From: CBDIHH01 sp965279095
GTDB lineage: Bacteria; Pseudomonadota; Alphaproteobacteria; Caulobacterales; Caulobacteraceae
Direction of reading: 5' to 3'
NCBI GenBank assembly: GCA_965279095.1
Contig: CBDIHH010000005.1
Coordinates: 186,001-250,000 of the forward strand
DNA: 64,000 nucleotides
The notes beneath the pieces are model-generated. The model was not told where the DNA came from. It ran no database searches and was given only the letters and a program-made list of their open reading frames with translations. Shown piece after piece: positions 59,783 through 64,000 of the stretch (positions within the stretch are counted from its first letter, which is position 1; each line of letters starts with the position of its first letter). A program made the position numbers and the translations under genes.

Positions 59783-60274
59783 CTAGGCCGGACCGTCGCC
59801 GTGGTGGTCCTTGACCCGCCGCTCGAGCTCTTCCACCAGCACCTTGCCCACGGGATGGCCGGCGTCGCGGATGGTGTCGCGCACCGCGGCCTTGATCGCG
59901 TGGATGTGGGCGTCGACCAGGAACATCGGCGGGGCGCTGCGCTTTTCCGGCTCGTCCAGCAGCTTGCACAGGGACGAGGCGATACGGGTGATCAGCGGGT
60001 ATTCATAGGTCGTGCCCAGACCCTTCAGGTCGTGGGCGCGCAGGTAGAGGGTTTCCATGGCTGCGGCGGTGGGGCCTTGCGCCTGCACGGCGGCGCGCGC
60101 CGCGTCGAGCTTGTCGATCTCGTCCTGCAACCACTGGGCGAACTGCCCCGACAGGCTCTTCAGGGCAGCCTCGGCGCGCGCGATGACATCCATGTCGAGG
60201 CCGCCGCCGCCGCCGATCTTGAGCCGCAGGGCGTTCGGGACCTGGATAACCTGTCCGGCATTGTTCTGCGACAT
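59783..60274 (-). CDS. Hpt domain phosphotransfer protein
   Basis: The 163-residue protein has an Hpt core with the phosphorylatable His81 in L-R-A-H-D-L-K-G-L-G near the centre of a helical bundle, and an N-terminal Gly-rich stretch (G-G-G-G-G-L-D). Hpt proteins pass phosphate from a receiver (such as the hybrid kinase at 56623) to another receiver. It converges on the first DUF2336 gene with a seven-base gap, and NAD kinase follows on the same strand 92 bases upstream. Confidence 0.88.
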   Translation of the reverse strand: MSQNNAGQVIQVPNALRLKIGGGGGLDMDVIARAEAALKSLSGQFAQWLQDEIDKLDAARAAVQAQGPTAAAMETLYLRAHDLKGLGTTYEYPLITRIASSLCKLLDEPEKRSAPPMFLVDAHIHAIKAAVRDTIRDAGHPVGKVLVEELERRVKDHHGDGPA

Positions 60275-60366
60275 GCCTGATCTCCATTGCACGCAAGGCT
60301 TTAGCCCCATCGTCAGACTAGGGGGCGCCCCTTAACAAACGGTGGCGCGGCTGCCGGAGTGCTCGA

Positions 60367-61149
60367 TCAGGAGGAGAACTGTTCGGTCAGGACCCGCTCG
60401 TCGAGGCTGCGTCCGGCGTCGAACAGCATGGTGAAGCGGATCGATCGGTCCTCGGCGATGGTCACCTCGGCGATGTCCCTCACCTCGAGGTTGTCGGCCA
60501 CCGCGGCCACCGGGCGTTTGTCCGCCTCCAACACCTCGATGCGCACCTTGGCCGTGTGCGACAGTAGGGCGCCGCGCCAGCGTCTAGGGCGAAAGGCGCT
60601 GATCGGCGTCAAGGCCAGCACCTGGGCGTCGATGGGGATGATCGGGCCGTGGGCCGACAGATTGTAGGCGGTGGACCCGGCGGGGGTGGCCACCATCACG
60701 CCGTCGCAGACCAGTTCGGCCATGCGCGTCTTGCCGTCGATGTCGATGCGCAGGCGCGCAGTCTGGTGGGTCTGCCGCAGCAGGGACACCTCGTTGATGG
60801 CGAAGGCGCGATGCTCGCGGCCGTCCCGACTTTGGGCGACCATCACCAGGGGATGGATGACGGCCCGCTCGGCCGCATCGATGCGCGCCAGCAGGTCACC
60901 CTCCACGTAGTCGTTCATCAGGAAGCCCACCGAGCCCCGGTTCATGCCGTAGACCGGCCGCGACAGGGCCGTGGTCCGGCGCAGGGTCTCGAGCATGAAG
61001 CCGTCGCCGCCCAGGGCGACGATGACATCGGCCTCGGCCTCTTCGACCTCGCCGTAGCGCTCGACCAGGGCCGCGCGGGCCTGCTGGGCCTCGATCCGTT
61101 CGGTGGCGAGGAAGGCCAGTCTGGGGGCCTGGGGCGCGGAGGTGCTCAT
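60367..61149 (-). CDS. nadK: NAD kinase
   Basis: NadK phosphorylates NAD to NADP. The 260-residue protein shows the G-G-D-G motif in V-A-L-G-G-D-G-F-M near residue 47, the N-E of A-I-N-E-V-S and the family motif T-P-A-G-S-T-A-Y-N near residue 156. The length and motif order match the short alphaproteobacterial NadK. It is between the Hpt gene and the second DUF2336 gene on the same strand. Confidence 0.95.
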   Translation of the reverse strand: MSTSAPQAPRLAFLATERIEAQQARAALVERYGEVEEAEADVIVALGGDGFMLETLRRTTALSRPVYGMNRGSVGFLMNDYVEGDLLARIDAAERAVIHPLVMVAQSRDGREHRAFAINEVSLLRQTHQTARLRIDIDGKTRMAELVCDGVMVATPAGSTAYNLSAHGPIIPIDAQVLALTPISAFRPRRWRGALLSHTAKVRIEVLEADKRPVAAVADNLEVRDIAEVTIAEDRSIRFTMLFDAGRSLDERVLTEQFSS

Positions 61150-61216
61150 CCCGATACCCTATAGAGGGCCCGCCGGCCGGGCGCGACGCCCCACGTCCGC
61201 CGGCCTCGCGCCGCGA

Positions 61217-62365
61217 TCACGGGGCCGCGCGGGCGGCCTGGGCGGCGAGGGCGTCGCGCAGGGCCCCGGGGGCGCTCTTGGCGGTGAAGGCGGCGTAGAG
61301 TTGCGCGGCGCTGGAGGCGCCGTCGGCGCCCGCCTGCGGGCGTCCGTCATTGAGCTGGCGCACCAGCCCCAGGATGGTGGGGAAGACGCTGCGGTCTATC
61401 CCAGCGGCCAGGCAGGCCAGGGCCAGCAACTGCGGCCGGTCGCTGGCCAGGGCGCCCTTGACGTCCTCGACCCGCAGGCCGCCCAGCTTGGCGAGGGCGG
61501 CGGCGAACAGCGACAGCTTGCGCTCCCGCAGGGCCCTCAACAGATAGCCCGAGCGCAACTGGCCCGCCTCGTGAAGCTTGTCCACCAGACGCCGCTCCAT
61601 CGCCTCTCGGTTGTGGGTGGGCGAGGAGGGGGGCGGGGGCGGCCCGGCGAGGTCGCGCACCGTCGCGGCGATGGCCCCGTCCAGGGCGGCGGCGTCCACG
61701 TGAAAGCGGGCGACGATGGCCGCCTTCAAGGAATCACCGACCCAGGCGTAGAGGGTTTCGGCCATTTCCGTGCTCAGCCGGGGGTGACGCGCCAGGGGCG
61801 AGCGCAAGGCGGGGGCCCGACGGGATTCCTCCACCAGCCGGGCCATGGCGGCCGGTTGGATGTCGGCCGTCTCGTTGCAGGCCAGGGCCGTCAGAACCAC
61901 AGGCTCGCTGCCGTCGATGATGGCGTCGACCACCGGGGCCCCGATGCCCGGCCGGCGGGCCACCTCGATGCGGTGTTCCAGCTTCACCTCGCTCAGCAGG
62001 CGCACCAGGTCGGCGTCCCCCAGCAGGGGGCTGGCGGCGATCACCGGCCGAGCGACCTCGATCTCGTCCAGAGCCAGCACGGCGACCAGGGTCTTGGGCG
62101 CCCAGACCGCGTCGGCGATGCGTTCGGCCAGGCGCTGGCGGACCTGCTGTTCGGCCTCCACCACCAGGCTCATGAAGACCGCGCCCAGCTGGTTGCGCAG
62201 GCCGGCGATCTGTCCCGGATCGGCGGCGAACACGCCCTCGCACATGTCCACAACCGCCAGGAGCAGGCGCTCGCGCTCCTCGCCGCCGCGGCCCTTGGCC
62301 AGGGTGGCCAGGTCCAGAATCTGTTCGCCGAGGGCCACGGCCCCTCCGATGAGGTGAGAGGACAC
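61217..62365 (-). CDS. DUF2336 domain protein (second copy)
   Basis: The 382-residue protein shares the helical-repeat layout of the copy at 58603 (V-K-L-E-H-R-I-E-V-A-R-R-P-G-I-G, L-A-R-H-P-R-L-S-T-E-M-A) but is quite divergent. The start at GTG 62365 begins the homologous part. No ribosome site is clear. It encodes no enzyme motif. The pair may bracket and share function with the kinase/Hpt genes between them. Confidence 0.8.
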   Translation of the reverse strand: MSSHLIGGAVALGEQILDLATLAKGRGGEERERLLLAVVDMCEGVFAADPGQIAGLRNQLGAVFMSLVVEAEQQVRQRLAERIADAVWAPKTLVAVLALDEIEVARPVIAASPLLGDADLVRLLSEVKLEHRIEVARRPGIGAPVVDAIIDGSEPVVLTALACNETADIQPAAMARLVEESRRAPALRSPLARHPRLSTEMAETLYAWVGDSLKAAIVARFHVDAAALDGAIAATVRDLAGPPPPPSSPTHNREAMERRLVDKLHEAGQLRSGYLLRALRERKLSLFAAALAKLGGLRVEDVKGALASDRPQLLALACLAAGIDRSVFPTILGLVRQLNDGRPQAGADGASSAAQLYAAFTAKSAPGALRDALAAQAARAAP

Positions 62366-62509
62366 ACTGCGAAACTGGCGTGAAAAGTAAATGAACGGTC
62401 TTCGCAAATAAGACGGCGGTGGGTCGAATCGTCCATCGCCGGCCCTTGGCGGCAGCCTTGCGCCGTGGCTAAGCTTGTCTCTGGCGCGGGGCGCTCTGGG
62501 GAGGGCGGT

Positions 62510-63151
62510 ATGCGAGTTGGCTTGATCGGCGTGGCGGCCATCGGCGCCCTCGCCCTGCCGGCTCAGGGACATTGCGACGGCGCCGCCGAGGCCTTCCTGA
62601 TGGGCGCCCCCTTCGCCCGGTCCGATCTCAGCCCCCTCGGTCCCGGTGTGACCACCCTGCGCTTCGAGCCGGGACGAGGGCTGTCGCGCGGCGAGACCGA
62701 ATCCCCGCCCGCCCTGGTCGTCGATCCGCCGACGCCCGCCGCGGCCGCCGCCCCCGCGGGGGTATCCCGGCGGTCGTGGACGGGGGGGCGGGCCCGGATC
62801 CGCGACGGGCGATCCTTCGGGCCCGAACCGCGCTGGTTCCTGTTCGGCGCCGCGCGGGGCCGGGCCCTGGGCTATAGTTTCCTCAGCGGTTCCCGCCCGG
62901 ACAGCGGCGGATGGGCGCTTGAGCGCGGGGGCTTTTTCGGTGACGCCCAGGTGGGCCTGGCCTGGCGTCGGGACGCCGTCCAGGTCTCGCTCAGCTATGT
63001 CCAGCAGGAGATCGACGTGCGCCTCTTCGACGTGGACAACGTCGAGGAGCGCCGCGGCAGCCTGACCGTATCGCGCTTCCTTGGCGATCCGAAGTCAGCG
63101 TCCGGCCGGCGGCTTTTCCCCAAGTCTGTGCTTCCGCCACCAGCCCCGTGA
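62510..63151 (+). CDS. Hypothetical exported protein, possible small beta-barrel
   Basis: The 213-residue protein begins with a signal peptide (M-R-V-G-L-I-G-V-A-A-I-G-A-L-A-L-P-A-Q-G), followed by a disordered Pro/Ala region. From residue 110 alternating strands appear (W-F-L-F-G-A-A-R-G, A-Q-V-G-L-A-W-R-R, V-S-L-S-Y-V-Q-Q-E-I-D-V) that look like outer-membrane strands. GGGGAGGG precedes the ATG. No family was assigned with confidence. It is not part of an obvious operon. Confidence 0.6.
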   Translation: MRVGLIGVAAIGALALPAQGHCDGAAEAFLMGAPFARSDLSPLGPGVTTLRFEPGRGLSRGETESPPALVVDPPTPAAAAAPAGVSRRSWTGGRARIRDGRSFGPEPRWFLFGAARGRALGYSFLSGSRPDSGGWALERGGFFGDAQVGLAWRRDAVQVSLSYVQQEIDVRLFDVDNVEERRGSLTVSRFLGDPKSASGRRLFPKSVLPPPAP

Positions 63152-63345
63152 CCCGCCCGGCCGCTGTGTGGTAGAAGCCGCCCGGCTCGCCGCCGGCCCC
63201 TTGCGGGGGAGGCGGCCTCGCCGCGCCTGCAGTGGATTTGGGTCAATGTTGCAGCGCCGCGACAGACTGTCATTGGATTGAGACTGGATAGGGCCATCCA
63301 GAGCATGGATATCCGCGCCTTCGGCGTGGGCGTGGAGTTTTGGGT

Positions 63346-64000
63346 TTGATCAAGCGGCACTTCTTCCTCGTCGGCGCGGTGATCGTCTTGGCGCTGATGC
63401 TGGTGGTGGGGGCGGTGCGCCTGATCTTCCCCGCCCATGCCGGCCAGGGCGGACCAGGCGGTCCGCCGACGGCCCAGGCCAAGGGCGGGCCAGGGGGCGG
63501 CGGCCGTCCCGGCGGCCCCGGCGGGCCCGGCGGCTTCGGCGGCGGGGCCACGGTCACCGCCGCCACGGCGGTGACCCGGCCCTTCACCGACCGCCTCGAG
63601 GTGCTTGGCGTCGCCAAGGGCCGCGAATCGGTCAGCCTAACCTCCAGCACCACCGAACTGGTCACCCGGGTCCGCTTCCGCGACGGTCAGACCGTCCAGC
63701 GCGGCGCCGTGCTCGTCGACCTGCAGGCGGGAGAGGAAGACGCCAACATCACCGTGGCCCGCGCGGCCTTGCTCCAGGCCGAGCGCCAGAACGATCGCTG
63801 GAAGGCGCTCTACGCGCGAGGCTTCGCGCCCAAGGCCACCGTCGACCTCTATGACGCCCAGTACCAGCAGGCGGTCGCCACCCTCAAGGCCGCCCAGTCG
63901 CGGAGGGCCGACCGCTCCATCCGCGCGCCCTTCACCGGCGTCATCGGCCTCACCGACGTGGCGCCGGGGACCCTGATCAACCCAGGCTCGGTGATCGCCA
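63346..64000 (+). CDS. RND efflux periplasmic adaptor (HlyD/AcrA type), 5' part only
   Basis: The reading frame starts at TTG 63346 (GGAG eight bases upstream) and runs off the right window edge after 218 residues. A membrane anchor (L-V-G-A-V-I-V-L-A-L-M-L-V-V-G) is followed by a Gly/Pro linker of about 40 residues with G-G-P-G-G repeats. The adaptor core then shows V-T-A-A-T-A-V-T-R-P-F, V-R-F-R-D-G-Q-T-V-Q-R-G-A-V-L-V-D-L (lipoyl half), a helical hairpin and S-I-R-A-P-F-T-G-V-I-G-L. The partner RND pump would lie downstream. Confidence 0.9.
   Translation, partial: MIKRHFFLVGAVIVLALMLVVGAVRLIFPAHAGQGGPGGPPTAQAKGGPGGGGRPGGPGGPGGFGGGATVTAATAVTRPFTDRLEVLGVAKGRESVSLTSSTTELVTRVRFRDGQTVQRGAVLVDLQAGEEDANITVARAALLQAERQNDRWKALYARGFAPKATVDLYDAQYQQAVATLKAAQSRRADRSIRAPFTGVIGLTDVAPGTLINPGSVIA

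Overview
The window is GC-rich, densely coded DNA with few gaps, most likely from a Caulobacterales alphaproteobacterium (Caulobacter/Phenylobacterium type). The evidence is the gene order murA - DUF2948 - hisD - UPF0262 - phosphatase - maf - RNase E/G-like - yacG - tRNA-Phe (41524-47439); a tRNA-His with no encoded G-1 and with U72/A73 (53529-53605); EcfG-type stress promoters (GGAAC-N17-CGTT); a CtrA-like box; two DUF2336 proteins; and ExbB/ExbD/TonB genes. No prophage, IS element, CRISPR array or plasmid feature was seen.

Region 1 (1-14026) is an accessory organosulfur island. After the tail of an MFS sugar-type transporter come a luciferase-like monooxygenase, divergent LysR and IclR regulators around a clear LysR box, and a cytoplasmic DszB-like desulfinase that keeps Cys27/His/Arg spacing. 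A TonB-dependent receptor and one operon follow: two SsuC-like permeases, SsuB-like ATPase, SsuA-like lipoprotein, two SsuD-like FMNH2 monooxygenases and a class II aldolase. Together they look like a complete uptake and C-S bond cleavage route for a sulfonate or sulfinate whose identity cannot be read from the sequence.

Region 2 (14103-24481) has an ABC exporter, a LysR/FAD-enzyme operon, and a catabolic-looking set (alpha/beta hydrolase, lactate-dehydrogenase family enzyme, Asp/Glu-racemase family enzyme, MFS permease, bicupin). Several of these lack or change a key catalytic residue. It ends with a thioesterase and a degenerate RNase H-fold protein.

Region 3 (24489-32892) holds small hypotheticals, a GNAT - glycosyltransferase - JmjC-like operon, an M23 peptidase, TspO, and flavin-binding proteins. 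Region 4 (32999-37777) carries egtB-egtD for ergothioneine behind a perfect EcfG-type promoter, followed by an ABC importer with a fused permease/binding protein of the EgtU/OpuC type. A REP-like repeat and topoisomerase IB follow.

Region 5 (39047-47439) is core housekeeping: rlmJ, tRNA-Thr, and the murA-to-yacG run listed above. Region 6 (47529-50786) is a divergent pair of cyclic-di-GMP enzymes. Region 7 (51335-54229) is ExbB-ExbD-TonB, tRNA-His, and a second ExbD with a strong terminator. Region 8 (54341-64000) holds a ThiO-like oxidase, a lytic transglycosylase behind a CtrA-like box, and a signalling set (hybrid kinase, Hpt protein, two DUF2336 proteins) with NAD kinase. It closes with the start of an RND efflux adaptor cut by the window edge.
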